A DNA stretch of 64,000 bases from Riptortus pedestris (Eukaryota; Arthropoda; Insecta; Hemiptera; Alydidae): the NCBI GenBank assembly GCA_019009955.1, contig CM032229.1, positions 192,218,501-192,282,500 on the forward strand, read 5' to 3'. The notes under the pieces were generated by a model. That model saw only the letters and a list, made by a program, of their open reading frames with translations, made no database searches and had not been told where the DNA came from. Below are positions 20,134-30,613 of this stretch, piece by piece. Numbering within the stretch: the stretch's first letter is position 1; every line of letters starts with the position of its first letter. A program made the translations under genes and the position numbers.

Positions 20134-21538
20134 ATAAAATTGTAACCTCTGTCTGTACATTGATTTTTTTCGCGAAATTTCACGATAACTTTTCGTTTCA
20201 CATGTCATAGACACCATAACTGCATTTTGTTTCTTTGGTGTCTGTTTGTTTGTTTGTTTGTTTGTTTGTTTGTTTATTTGTTTGTTTGTTTGTTACCTTT
20301 TCACGCATAAACGGCTGAACCGAATTTTATGAAACTTGGTATGTATATTACTACTAGCCCAACTTAGACTTTAGGCTATATTAATATTCTCTAAGACAAA
20401 CAGGAGTGGGGGTTATAAGGGAGGTCTGAAATTAAAAATAGCGATATTTCGTTCCTATTGCTTTTTCAGCAAATATGCCCATAACAAAAGTGGTTTATTT
20501 TGTAATTTAGAGTAACTTTTGTTATACGCACTTTTGCCGTATACCGAAGTATAAATGAGTTATACGCTAAAAACTATAGCGGGAGTCAACAATTTATTAG
20601 GCACAAAAGATTCAACCGAACTAAACCAAACTTGGTATGTGAATTAGTACTAACGCCTTCCTTATAAAAAGCCATACTAACATTTCTAGGGACGGGCAGG
20701 AGTGGGGGTTATATAGGAGGCCTGAGATTAAAAATAGCGATATTTCGTTTCCTATTGCTTATTCAGCAAATATGCACATAACAAAAGATGTTTATTTTGT
20801 TATTTACAGTAACTTTTGTTATACACACTTTTGCCGTGTACGGAAGTATAAATGAGTTATACGCTAAAAACTATAGCGGGAGTCCACAATTTTATTTGGC
20901 ACAAAAGACTCAACCGAACTAAACCAAACTCGGTATGTGTATTAGCAGTGAGGCCTTTATTATAATAAGCCATACCAACAGTTCTATGGACGGGCAGGAG
21001 TGGGGGTTATAAAGGAAGCCTGAAATTAAAAATAGCGATATTTCGTTTCCTATTGGTTTTTCCGCAAATATAAACATAACAAAAGTTGTTTATTTTGTTA
21101 TTTGGAGTAACTTTTGTTATATACACTTTTGTCGTATACCTAAGTGTAAATGAGTTCTACGTTAAAACTTTAGCGGGCAATAACGGCTGAACCAAACTTA
21201 ACAAAACTCGGTATGTCAATTAGCATTAATTCTTCCATAATTATAAGTTATATTAAAATTTTTAGGCTCGAACGGGAGGGGGGTTATAAGGGAGGCCTGA
21301 AATAAAAATTCACTATATTTACTTGTTTAAGGGACGGGCAATATAAAAATATTGAAGACTGTGAAGAATTATCGAACAAATAATTCTTTTATTAGCAAAT
21401 CACCGGCAACGACGGGTATCAATCCTAAACACTGGGACGGGTAAATGTCAAAATATTGTGCATTGTAAAGCCTGCTAAAAAATACCATCACCATTCAGCC
21501 TCAAATGGATTCCCGGGCGAAGCCGGGTATCTGAGCTA

Positions 21539-21539
<1 letters not shown>
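20123..21539 (+). mobile_element. Helitron, complete, main family
   Basis: 5' TC (20123) then TATATATATATAAAATTG and AACCTCTGTCTG; (TTTG)n at about 20245-20295; about four monomers; 3' hairpin CCCGGGCGAAGCCGGG, TATCTGAG and CTAG (21536-21539). Short frames inside encode nothing recognisable, so it is nonautonomous. Confidence 0.85.

Positions 21540-21597
<58 letters not shown>
21540..21597. repeat. (TA)n microsatellite between two convergent Helitrons
   Basis: Pure TA, bounded by CTAG of the left + element and CTAG of the right - element. Confidence 0.95.
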
Positions 21598-21598
<1 letters not shown>

Positions 21599-22945
21599 TA
21601 GCTAAGGTACCCGGCGATGCCCGGGAAATCATTGTTGACTGACTAATTAATGATGGTATTCTTATAGCACGACTTCAATGTGTACAAATACACTTCACTC
21701 CACGAGGTAATGTTTTTCCGAAATAACCAAACCTATAGTTAATTTTTGGGTATTTATAAATTAGAAATTTTAGATATGAAGAATAAATAAAAATGTGTTC
21801 TTCATCTATCTCTCTACACTTTTTGACTCACCGTTTTAAAATAATTGAAACCATTATCATGAATAGCATTTATTATAATTAATTATCATCTATAATGAAC
21901 ATATTTCCTTTCAAATCTGAGCCCATATAGTTTAAGCATAGTTTAGCACGTAAGTTTATATCCGTAACAGTAGATCTCAGTGGAAATCACTTCCCCTAGT
22001 ACCAGCATTTTACAGGAAATAATTTTTTTATTCATTTATACAGGAGCATCCGCATGTTGGCGATTCTGGCTAAGCACAGGAAATAAGTAAACTCAATTAA
22101 GTTAATTCTGGAAATAAGTAAACTCAATTAGCTTTATTAGCCAGGAGTCTATTTCCACTCTCGCATTAGAGCTATCAACACTCTTCTCCTTAAATTATTG
22201 ATTCAAAATATTATTGTAATAATTTACCTACCTGATGAAATTAAATAATAGTGTTACCCTAAAAATAATTTCATTTATATTCAAAAAGCTAGTCGAGGGG
22301 AAGAGATCGTAGCCATCCCTGCAACCTAAATAATAATTTAAACAATGATATTGAGTTTAAACGCCTATTGTCTTTTGTCATAATGCCATTACCATTAACG
22401 TTTAATTGTTATGATAGTATACATTTGTTTCAATAACATGAAGATATCGGAAATAAGATAATATATTACCAAAATCTAAGAGTTTGATTCCCTACTACTT
22501 CCCCTATCACTCATTGAGGAAATTCAGCACGATTTTTTTATTAAATAATACATTATACAAATTAAATAATGGAAATGCTCTTATAGTTTAAATTTCTATT
22601 GGAAATAAATAACAAAGTTATTTTCTAGGGGAAATAAATAAATGAGGCGAACGGAAGGGGGATTTATAATCTCACTAATCCAAATCATACTTAGTACTAA
22701 ATAATCGAAATAGATAAGGCTAAAACATAACATCATTTGCCATGATATGCCTATATTAAAAACACTTAAATAAGTACTAATAAAATCGTCGTCTCACGCT
22801 ATAGATTTAGCGTGAATGAAACAATAGTTGCTCTAAATAACAAAAATTCGGTTCAATCGTTAGTGTCCAATAAAATAGTTGGCTCCCGCTTTAGTTTTTG
22901 GTGAATACCACGTTTATGCTTTGTTATAAATCGTTCCTTTCCCTT
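21598..22945 (-). mobile_element. Helitron variant, inverted
   Basis: CTAG (21598-21601), inverted CTTAGC variant and hairpin CCCGGCGATGCCCGGG. The subterminal sequence differs from the main family and is shared, inverted, with 36150-37224 and with 16930-17386. The 5' end is not identifiable near 22945. Confidence 0.6.
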
Positions 22946-23500
22946 GATGCGGTACAAAGCTAAATGGTGACAGCTGTTTTAGGTTCGTCATAACCGCTAT
23001 TAAAAATACTCTTTTGTAAGTCTGGATTGTAAACTGTATATTGATATTGGTGTTGAGTAAAGTATATCATACATTAACAAAGCAGAGTTAATAAATACCA
23101 GAAATAACTGGGCGCACCTCCCCAGTGTTCGTCCATTTAAATTATTTATTTTTGCCCATTAAAAAAATTCACATTCCTGAGAATAACACTACATTGCTAT
23201 AAGTATCAATTAACATGTAAACATAATCCAATATGAGGTCGGCGGGGAAGCGGCAGAACAGATAGTACAAAGGAAGTAGCTTGACACCTCCCTAGGCTCA
23301 GTGCTGCCAACTCATTTAGGATATTAATCCTGTAATACCTTAAATTATATGAAAAAAATCAGATTACATTTTCTTCACAATACTAAAACTGTTTGTTCAA
23401 ATATTTTTCAGGTTCTAATTAAATGAAGTATTAAAACATATAGGGAAAACCGGCATTTCTCAGGAATAATGTTTGGGTGAAGAGAAGGGAGGGGGGTAGT
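22946..23500. other. Unassigned AT-rich stretch
   Basis: No coding region supported and no matching repeat end found. Confidence 0.4.
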
Positions 23501-24437
23501 ATACTTTAATGGTGCAAGCTGTTACTGGCGTTAAAAAATAACATAGATTTGAATTATCAAGGATAAAATATTAACATAGATTTGAAATCATTTATCCAGG
23601 TGAGGTACCTACCTGGTTGTTCGAATTGGAAAGAATTGTTGAACATATCAATATTTCTACGCAAATTACTTCGTTTTACACTGTTATACAAAAAAATGTA
23701 TAAAACAAAAGTTACTCCAAATACCAAAATAAACAGCTACTGTTATGTGCACGTTTGACGAAAAACAAATAGAAAATAAAATATCGCGAATTTTTATTTC
23801 AGGCCTCCCTTATAACCCCCACTCCCGTTCGAACCTAAAAATTGTAATATACCTTATGATCATCAAAGTATTAATGCTAATTCACATACCGAGTTTTATT
23901 TATTTCGGTTGAGTCTTTTGTGCCAAATAAAATTGTTGACTCCCGCTTTAATTTTTAGCGTATAACGCCTTTATACTTCGGTATACGACGATAGTGTATA
24001 TAATAAAAGTTTCTCTAAATAACAAAATAAACAACTTTTGTTATGTGAATATTTGCCGAAAATGCAATAGGAAACGAAATACCACTATTATTAATTGCAT
24101 GCCTTCCTTACAACCCCATTCCTGCCCGTCCCTAGAAATGTTAGTATGGCTTATTATAAGGAAATCGTTAGTATTAATTCACATAGCGAATTTGGTTTAG
24201 TTCGGTTGAGTCTTTTGTGCCAAATAAAATTGTGGACTCCCGCTATATTTTTTAGCGTATAAGCGTAACTCATTTATACTTCCGTATACGGCAAAAGTGC
24301 ATATAACAAAAGTTACTTTAAATTACAAAATAAACAACTTTTGTTATGTGCATATTTGCTGAAAAAGCAATAGGAAACGAAATATCGCTATTTTTTTTCA
24401 GGCCTACCTTATAACCCCCACTCCAGACAGAGGTTAC

Positions 24438-24440
<3 letters not shown>
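23501..24440 (-). mobile_element. Helitron, inverted, both ends incomplete
   Basis: Inverted monomers (TATAACCCCCACTCC) occur three times; the right boundary jumps from CCCCCACTCC straight to AGACAGAGGTTACAATTT, so most of the 5' region is deleted. Confidence 0.65.

Positions 24441-24442
<2 letters not shown>

Positions 24443-24492
<50 letters not shown>
24443..24492. repeat. (TA)n between divergent Helitron 5' ends
   Basis: TA array flanked on both sides by GTAACCTCTGTCTG in opposite orientations. Confidence 0.95.
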
Positions 24493-24497
<5 letters not shown>

Positions 24498-25617
24498 GTA
24501 ACCTCTGTCTGTACATTGATTTTTTTCGCGAAATTTCATGATAACTTTTCGTTTCACATGTCATAGACACCATAACTGCATTTCGTTTCTTTCGTGTATG
24601 TTTGTTTGTTTGTTTGTTACCTTTTCAAGCATAAACGGCTGAACCGAATTTTATGAAACTTGGTATGTATATTACTACTAACCCAACTTAGACTTTAAGC
24701 TGTGTTAATATTCTCTGAGACGAACAGGAGTGGGGGTTATAAGGGAGGCCTGAAATTAAAAATAGTGATATTTCGTTTCCTATTGCATTTTCGGTAATTA
24801 TGCACATAACAAAAGTTGTTTAGTTTGTTATGTAGAGTAACATTTGTTATATACACTTTTGTCGTATACCTAAGTATAAAGGCGTTATACGCTAAAAATG
24901 ATAGCGGAAGTCAACAATTTTATTTTGCACAAAAGACTCAACCGAACTAAACCAAACTCGGTATGTGAATTAGCACTAACGTTTTCCTTATAATAAGCCA
25001 TACTAACATTTCTAGGGACGAGCAGGAGTGGGGGTTATAAGGGAGGTCTGTAATTAAAAATAGTGATATTTCGTTTCCTATTGGGGTTTTGGCAAATATG
25101 CACATAACAAAAATTGTTTATTTTGTTATTTAGAGAAACTTTTGTCATATACACTTTTGTCGTATAACTAATTATAAAGGCGTTATACGCCAAAAAGTGA
25201 TATCAGAAGTCAACAATTTTATTAGGCACAAAAGACTCTACCTAACTAGACCAAACTCGGTATGTGAATTAGCATTAACGTCTTCCTTATAATAAGCCAT
25301 ACTAACATTTCTAGGGATGGGCAGGAGTGGGGGTTATAAGGGAGGCCTGAAATTAATAATAGTGATATTTCGTCTCCTATTGGGGTTTCGGCAAATATGC
25401 ACATAACAAAAGTTATTTATTTGATTATTTAGTGAAATATGCTCAACAATTCTTTGGAACTACAAGGTACCTCACCGGGAAAAACTAATTCAAATGAATG
25501 TTATTATTTTGTGCTTAATAATTCAAATCTATGCATAATGCACAGGAAACGGGAAATATGACAATATGGAGAACAGTGAAGTCTTACGGCAGTGTTTGTT
25601 GGAAGTGAAGAATGTTT

Positions 25618-26160
25618 ACTTGGAGAGAGAGAAAAAACGTCCAATTCTTCACAATTTGTTTATTTCAGCGCTAAGCGCTTTCAAAGACTAATGTCTCCAT
25701 CTTCAGAGCTACACATGAAAAACAATAACATTAATAAAAACTCTATACATTGCAACAGGGTCATAAAACATGTTAATATCAATAAATAAAATACAAAATA
25801 AATATCTAACAATGAACATAATAAATATACTTAAGTCATATCTTAAAATAAAATACAGAGAGTGAGAGATCTATTGTGGTATAGGAATATATTACCGACC
25901 TACTTGCATGCGCTCATTGGGAAAGACAGCAAGCGACTGGCTGGGACGCGGGAGATAACGTCTAGGTCCAGTACCCCCACCATTGCAGACTTATAACAAT
26001 CGGTCTTCTTGTTCAAAGAGCGACTACCAATAAGTTTCTTATTCAATGCGATCTCCAGCCCCTCCAATGCACTTAGTTTTTTACCTTTCTTGGCTTCATG
26101 TAATAAGCACACTTCATGGGCTCCTTCGCTATGTCCCTCTTGTTCTTGATGGCAGAAAAA
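25618..26160 (-). repeat. Penelope-like element left arm
   Basis: 543-base arm containing the GIY-YIG C-terminal coding end, stop, AATAAATATC-rich 3' UTR, a hammerhead-like fold (25666-25706) and a terminal ACTTGGAGAGAGAG segment. Inverted counterpart at 27505-28047. Confidence 0.85.
25666..25706 (-). ncRNA. Hammerhead-like ribozyme motif, second copy
   Basis: Mirror of the motif at 27959-27999 in the left arm, identical in core bases. It lies in sense with the RT ORF, downstream of its stop codon. Confidence 0.5.
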
Positions 26161-27549
26161 TTCGGAATCTGAGCGATAGCCATGTTCTCTACACCGAGTT
26201 CTTATCTTTCTTCCTGTTTGGCCGATGTAAGCTCCTTTGCATGTACCACATACGATTTTGTACACACCGGACCTGTCTTTTATATCGATAAGGTCTTTAG
26301 CTCTACATAGCATATCGCCCAGATTCGGTCCGCTCTTATATGCTACTCCCACTCCAATCTTACTTAGTGCGCATCCTATTTTCTCTGAGAGTTTCCCTAA
26401 ATATGGAATAGCGCACCAACGGAGCTTCTTAGTATTTTCGTAGAAGTGGCTAAAGGACTGTTTGAGGGCAAGTTTTTTGGACCTCCGTTCATAAATGCCA
26501 TGGATGAGAGAGGTTTCGAATCCATTAGTTTTGGCAACGTGTTTTATGAATTCGAATTCTCTTCGATGGTCCTCCAATGACAGCGGTAAGGTCAGTAGCC
26601 GGTCTATGTAATAAATAAAAGCAGTTATTTTGGTCTTAGGGTGGTGGAAGGAATGTATATCTATTGCTGTGTCCGTTGTTGTGGGTTTCCTGTAGATGTT
26701 AAATGTGAACTTTCCGTCTCTTCCCATGATACACAGGTCTAAATAATTTAACACCCCCCCATTCTCTTTTTCCATCGTAAACTTTATGTTTTTATGTCCC
26801 CTGTTCAGATACTCAAAGAATTTCGCCAACTCTTCTTCCGTGCCCTCAAACAAACAGAAGCAATCGTCTACGTAGCGTACCCAATGCCGTATCTTCCCAA
26901 AGTATGGGTTCTTTTTGTTCATTATGTAACGGCACTCCAGCCAGTCCATGAACAGGTCTGCAGAGAGGGAACTTGCCGGGCAGCCCATAACCAATCCGTG
27001 GTCCGATTTATAAAACCTTCCTTGGAACACAAAGTAACTCTGGCTGAGCACTATTTTATATAGATCACAAATCTCACTGCTGATGCTCGGGCTACATCCT
27101 TTAGTAACAAGTACATGGCGGATCAGCGGTATTATTTGGGATGACGGGACGGAGGTAAACAAGTTGACTATGTCAAACGACACCATTATGCAATGGGCAC
27201 TGTGTGGTGAGCTATTTAATAAGTTAACTACTTCGCGACTACTAGTTACCGTGTATCTCGGCTTGTATGAAGTATATGAGTTAAATTCGTCCAAGACTCT
27301 CCTGGCTAGTTTAGTAGCGGGTGCCGATACATATGACACGATAGGCCTTAATGGGATGTCCGGCTTGTGAACTTTGGGGGCACAATATAAGCGCGGGGTG
27401 AGGGGATTCATCACAATAAGTCTCTCACCCTCAAATACATTAAACAAACATTGTATGTCCTTAATTGCTTTTCTTACGATGTCTTGGAAGTGTTTTGTTG
27501 TGTGTTTTTCTGCCATCAAGAACAAGAGGGACATAGCGAAGGAGCCCAT
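25900..27549 (-). CDS. Penelope-like reverse transcriptase with GIY-YIG endonuclease, 5'-truncated
   Basis: Open frame of 549 codons. Residues 1-15 are antisense of the opposite arm and are not genuine; true Penelope sequence begins about residue 16. RT blocks: KVHKPDIPLRPI (59-70), SFDIVNLFTSVP (124-135, D126 catalytic), GLVMGCPASS (185-194), YVDD (226-229) and LNYLDL (268-272). The C-terminal GIY-YIG nuclease has GVYKIVCGTCKGAYIGQTGR (428-447) with a CX2C pair, typical of the Penelope clade. The RT is telomerase-related and the nuclease nicks target DNA for primed synthesis. Family proteins are about 750-850 residues, so some 250 N-terminal residues are missing and this copy should not be autonomous, although no stop or frameshift is present. 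The ATG at 27549 is a chance start. Confidence 0.88.
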   Translation of the reverse strand: MGSFAMSLLFLMAEKHTTKHFQDIVRKAIKDIQCLFNVFEGERLIVMNPLTPRLYCAPKVHKPDIPLRPIVSYVSAPATKLARRVLDEFNSYTSYKPRYTVTSSREVVNLLNSSPHSAHCIMVSFDIVNLFTSVPSSQIIPLIRHVLVTKGCSPSISSEICDLYKIVLSQSYFVFQGRFYKSDHGLVMGCPASSLSADLFMDWLECRYIMNKKNPYFGKIRHWVRYVDDCFCLFEGTEEELAKFFEYLNRGHKNIKFTMEKENGGVLNYLDLCIMGRDGKFTFNIYRKPTTTDTAIDIHSFHHPKTKITAFIYYIDRLLTLPLSLEDHRREFEFIKHVAKTNGFETSLIHGIYERRSKKLALKQSFSHFYENTKKLRWCAIPYLGKLSEKIGCALSKIGVGVAYKSGPNLGDMLCRAKDLIDIKDRSGVYKIVCGTCKGAYIGQTGRKIRTRCREHGYRSDSEFFCHQEQEGHSEGAHEVCLLHEAKKGKKLSALEGLEIALNKKLIGSRSLNKKTDCYKSAMVGVLDLDVISRVPASRLLSFPMSACK

Positions 27550-28047
27550 GAAGTGTGCTTATTACATGAAGCCAAGAAAGATAAAAAACTAAGTGCATTG
27601 GAGGGGCTGGAGATCGCATTGAATAAGAAACTTATTGGTAGTCGCTCTTTGAACAAGAAGACCGATTGTTATAAGTCTGCGATGGTGGGGGTACTGGACC
27701 TAGACGTTATCTCCCGCGTCCCAGCCAGTCGCTTGCTGTCTTTCCCAATGAGCGCATGCAAGTAGGTCGGTAATATATTCCTATACCACAATAGATCTCT
27801 CACTCTCTGTATTTTATTTTAAGATATGACTTAAGTATATTTATTATGTTCATTGTTAGATATTTATTTTGTATTTTATTTATTGATATTAACATGTTTT
27901 ATGACCCTGTTGCAATGTATAGAGTTTTTATTAATGTTATTGTTTTTCATGTGTAGCTCTGAAGATGGAGACATTAGTCTTTGAAAGCGCTTAGCGCTGA
28001 AATAAACAAATTGTGAAGAATTGGACGTTTTTTCTCTCTCTCCAAGT
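27505..28047 (+). repeat. Penelope-like element right arm, inverted copy
   Basis: Exact-scale inverted copy of the left arm. It carries the last 80 codons of the ORF in + orientation (27511-27765), ending SLLSFPMSACK-like, but no RT. Confidence 0.85.
27959..27999 (+). ncRNA. Hammerhead-like ribozyme motif in Penelope arm
   Basis: CUGAAGA (27959-27965) fits the CUGANGA core; GAGAC-AUUA-GUCUU forms stem II; GAAA (27983-27986) fits the second core block; GCGC-UUA-GCGC (27987-27997) makes stem III; U follows at 27998. Position 17 is G instead of A/C/U, and stem I is not evident, so cleavage is unlikely. Hammerhead motifs are established in Penelope-like terminal repeats. The other arm has the same motif on the - strand. 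Confidence 0.5.
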
Positions 28048-28226
28048 GAAGTCTTACATAAAAAAATAATTTTATTATTACCAAATCCACAGAAACGACG
28101 GGTATTTAAACTAAACACTGGGACGGGTAAATGTCAAAATATTGTGCAAAGTAAAGCCTTGCCAAAAAAATACCATCACCATTCATCCTCAAATCAATTC
28201 CCGAGCGAAGCCGGGTATCTGAGCTA

Positions 28227-28227
<1 letters not shown>

Positions 28228-28303
<76 letters not shown>
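28228..28303. repeat. (TA)n microsatellite
   Basis: About 76 bases of TA following the Helitron CTAG. Confidence 0.95.
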
Positions 28304-28307
<4 letters not shown>

Positions 28308-28309
28308 CG

Positions 28310-28930
28310 TTTTTGTATTACCAAAATCAGTAATAACAGCTTTTAAGAGTTCTTTTGGATTGCAAAATTAAATACTCGCAAGTTTCACAGTTTTTATCAC
28401 TGCAAAATTTATTTCACAATGCACAATAAACTTGGTGATTATTCTTAATTACTACTCACAGTATACACTGATAGCGTTACTGTTCTTCAATGAGTCACAG
28501 TCCAATAATTCACTCACGGTCACTGAAATTCACAGAAAGACGGCACTGCACTGTCCTTAGCTTCGCGGCACTGCACTGTCCTTTACTTCGCGGCACTGCA
28601 CTGTCTTATGCACGGCACTAAACTGTTACTTACAGTCACGGCACAACACTGTTCTTCTTATAAAAACACTTTACCGCACTGTACTAAGTCGCACTGTAGC
28701 ACTGATGTGAACATCAAGACAGGTGACAATAAAACTGACTGGCTCGCAGCTGGCCGCTATTTATAGGTTGTCAGCATACATCAAAGGGGAATTGTCTCGT
28801 TCATTCGAGGGTGGGCTAGAAGAGTCCATAGAGGCTAGAACTTTCCTGACGGCTGCTTTGATCTACGTCACACTTTCCAAATACGCGAATCTCTCTCTCT
28901 CTCAAAGATTATTCATCTATTTAATTTTCG

Positions 28931-28935
<5 letters not shown>
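28310..28935 (-). mobile_element. LTR-like repeat with TATA/initiator promoter
   Basis: On the - strand CTATAAATAG (28757-28766) is followed 28-30 bases later by TCAGTTTT (28731-28738), a well-spaced TATA/Inr pair. Downstream are tandem GCACTGCACTGTCC-type units (28555-28640). The segment could run from TGTTGCG near 28935 to GTAATACA near 28312, the TGT...ACA form of an LTR. The end at 28344-28372 matches 56316-56344 base for base. No internal retroviral-type coding region adjoins, so it is a solo LTR candidate. Confidence 0.4.

Positions 28936-28987
<52 letters not shown>
28936..28987. repeat. (TA)n microsatellite
   Basis: TA array at the 5' end of the next Helitron. Confidence 0.95.
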
Positions 28988-28993
<6 letters not shown>

Positions 28994-30611
28994 GTAACCT
29001 CTGTCTGTACATTGATTTTTTTCGCGAAATTTCACGATAACTTTTCGTTTCACATGTCATAGACACCATAACTGCATTTTGTTTCTTTGGTGTCTGTTTG
29101 TTTGTTTGTTACCTTTTCACGCATAAACGGCTGAACCGAATTTTATGAAACTTGGTATTTATATTACTACTAACCCAACTTAGACTTTAGGCTATATTAA
29201 TATCCTCTGAGACGAACAGGAGTGGGGGTTATAAGGGAAGCCTGAAATTAAAAATAGCGATATTTCGTTTCCTATTGCTTTTTCGGCAATTATGCACATA
29301 ACAAAAGTTGTTTATTTTGTTATTTAGAGTAACTTTTGTTATATACCTTTTTTTCGTATACCGAATTATAAACGAGATATACGCTAAAACGTATAGCGGA
29401 AGTGAACAATTTTATTTGGGACAAAAGACCCAACCGAAATAAATAGAACTCGGTATGTGTATTAGCACGAACGCTTTCAATATAACAAGCCATACCAACA
29501 TTTCTAGGGACGGGCAGGAGTGGGGGTTATAAGAGAAGCCAGAAATTCAAAATAGCGATATTTCGTTTCCTATTGGTTTTTTGGCAAATATGAACATAAC
29601 AAAAGTTGTTTATTTTGTTATTTAGAGTAACTTTTGTCATATACACTTTTTTCTTATACCGAATTATAAACGAGTTATACGCTAAAAACTATAGCGGGAG
29701 TCCACAATTTTATTTGGCACAAAAGACCCAACCGAAATAAATAAAACTCGGTATGTGTTTTAGCACGAACGCTTTCATTATAACAAGCCATACCAACATT
29801 TCTAGGGACGGGCAGGAGTGGGGGTTGTAACGGAGGCCTGAATTTAAAAATCGCGGTATTTCTTTTTCTATTCGTTTTTCGTCAAATATGAACATAACAA
29901 AAGTTGTTTATTTAGTTATTTAGAGTAACTTTTGTGATATTCATTTTTGTCTTTCAACAAAGTATAAAGGTGATATACACTATAAACTAAAGCAGGAGTC
30001 AATTATTTCATTGGGCGGTAACGATTGAACCGAACTTAACAAAACTCAGTATGTCAATTAGCATTAGTTCTTCCACGATTATAAGCTATATTAATTTTTT
30101 TAGGTTAGAACGGGAGTGGGGGTTATAAGGGAGGCCTGAAATAAAAATTCGCGATATTTCGTTGTCTATTTGTTTTTCGACAAACATGCACTTAACAAAA
30201 GTTGTTTACTTTGTTATTTAGATGAACTTTTGTTTTATACATTTCTCCAGGAACAATGTGTGGAGCAAGTAATTTGCGTAGAAATATTGATATGCTCAAC
30301 AATTCATTCCAATTTGAACTATGAGGTTCCTCACCTGGAAAAATTAATTCAAATCTTTGTTAATATTTTGTCCTTAATAACTGAAATCTATGCATAATGC
30401 ACAAGATACGGGAAAAATGACAATTTGGAGGACAGTGAAGACTTACATAAAAAATAATTTTATTATTAACTAATGCCAAAAACGGGTATTAACCATAAAC
30501 ACTGGGACGGGTAAATGTCAAAATATTGTGCAAATTAAAGCCTTGCCAAAAACATAACCTCACCATTCAGTCTCAAATCAATTCTCGGGCGATGCCGGGT
30601 ATCTAAGCTAG
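28986..30611 (+). mobile_element. Helitron, complete, first of head-to-tail run
   Basis: AAAATTGTAACC start, then GGAGTGGGGGTTATAAG-type monomer marks at about 29219, 29516, 29814 and 30113, giving a 297-300 base period, and hairpin plus CTAG at 30608-30611. Confidence 0.85.
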
Positions 30612-30613
30612 TA

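Larger units (their letters stand above)
25588..28044 (-). mobile_element. Penelope-like element with inverted terminal arms
   Basis: The 13-base sequence AGTGAAGTCTTAC lies on both sides (25575-25587 and 28045-28057) as a target duplication within a Helitron. The two arms, 25618-26160 and 27505-28047, are inverted copies of 543 bases containing the 3' part of the ORF and its 3' UTR. Between them is the RT-coding body on the - strand. This arrangement, a 5'-truncated copy fused to an inverted 3' segment, is characteristic of Penelope-like elements. The two arms differ by very few bases (for example a K for G codon change), so the insertion is young. Confidence 0.85.
24490..28227 (+). mobile_element. 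Helitron interrupted by a Penelope-like element
   Basis: AAAATTGTAACC start, monomers to 25587, then the Penelope-like insertion, then continuation at 28045 with the usual TTTTATTATTA, CACTGGGACGGGTAAATG, hairpin CCCGAGCGAAGCCGGG and CTAG (28224-28227). Uninterrupted copies show the same order across the junction. Confidence 0.8.

Noticed and set aside
26046..27370. Several + strand frames of 68-95 residues
   Set aside because: Antisense of the Penelope RT frame.
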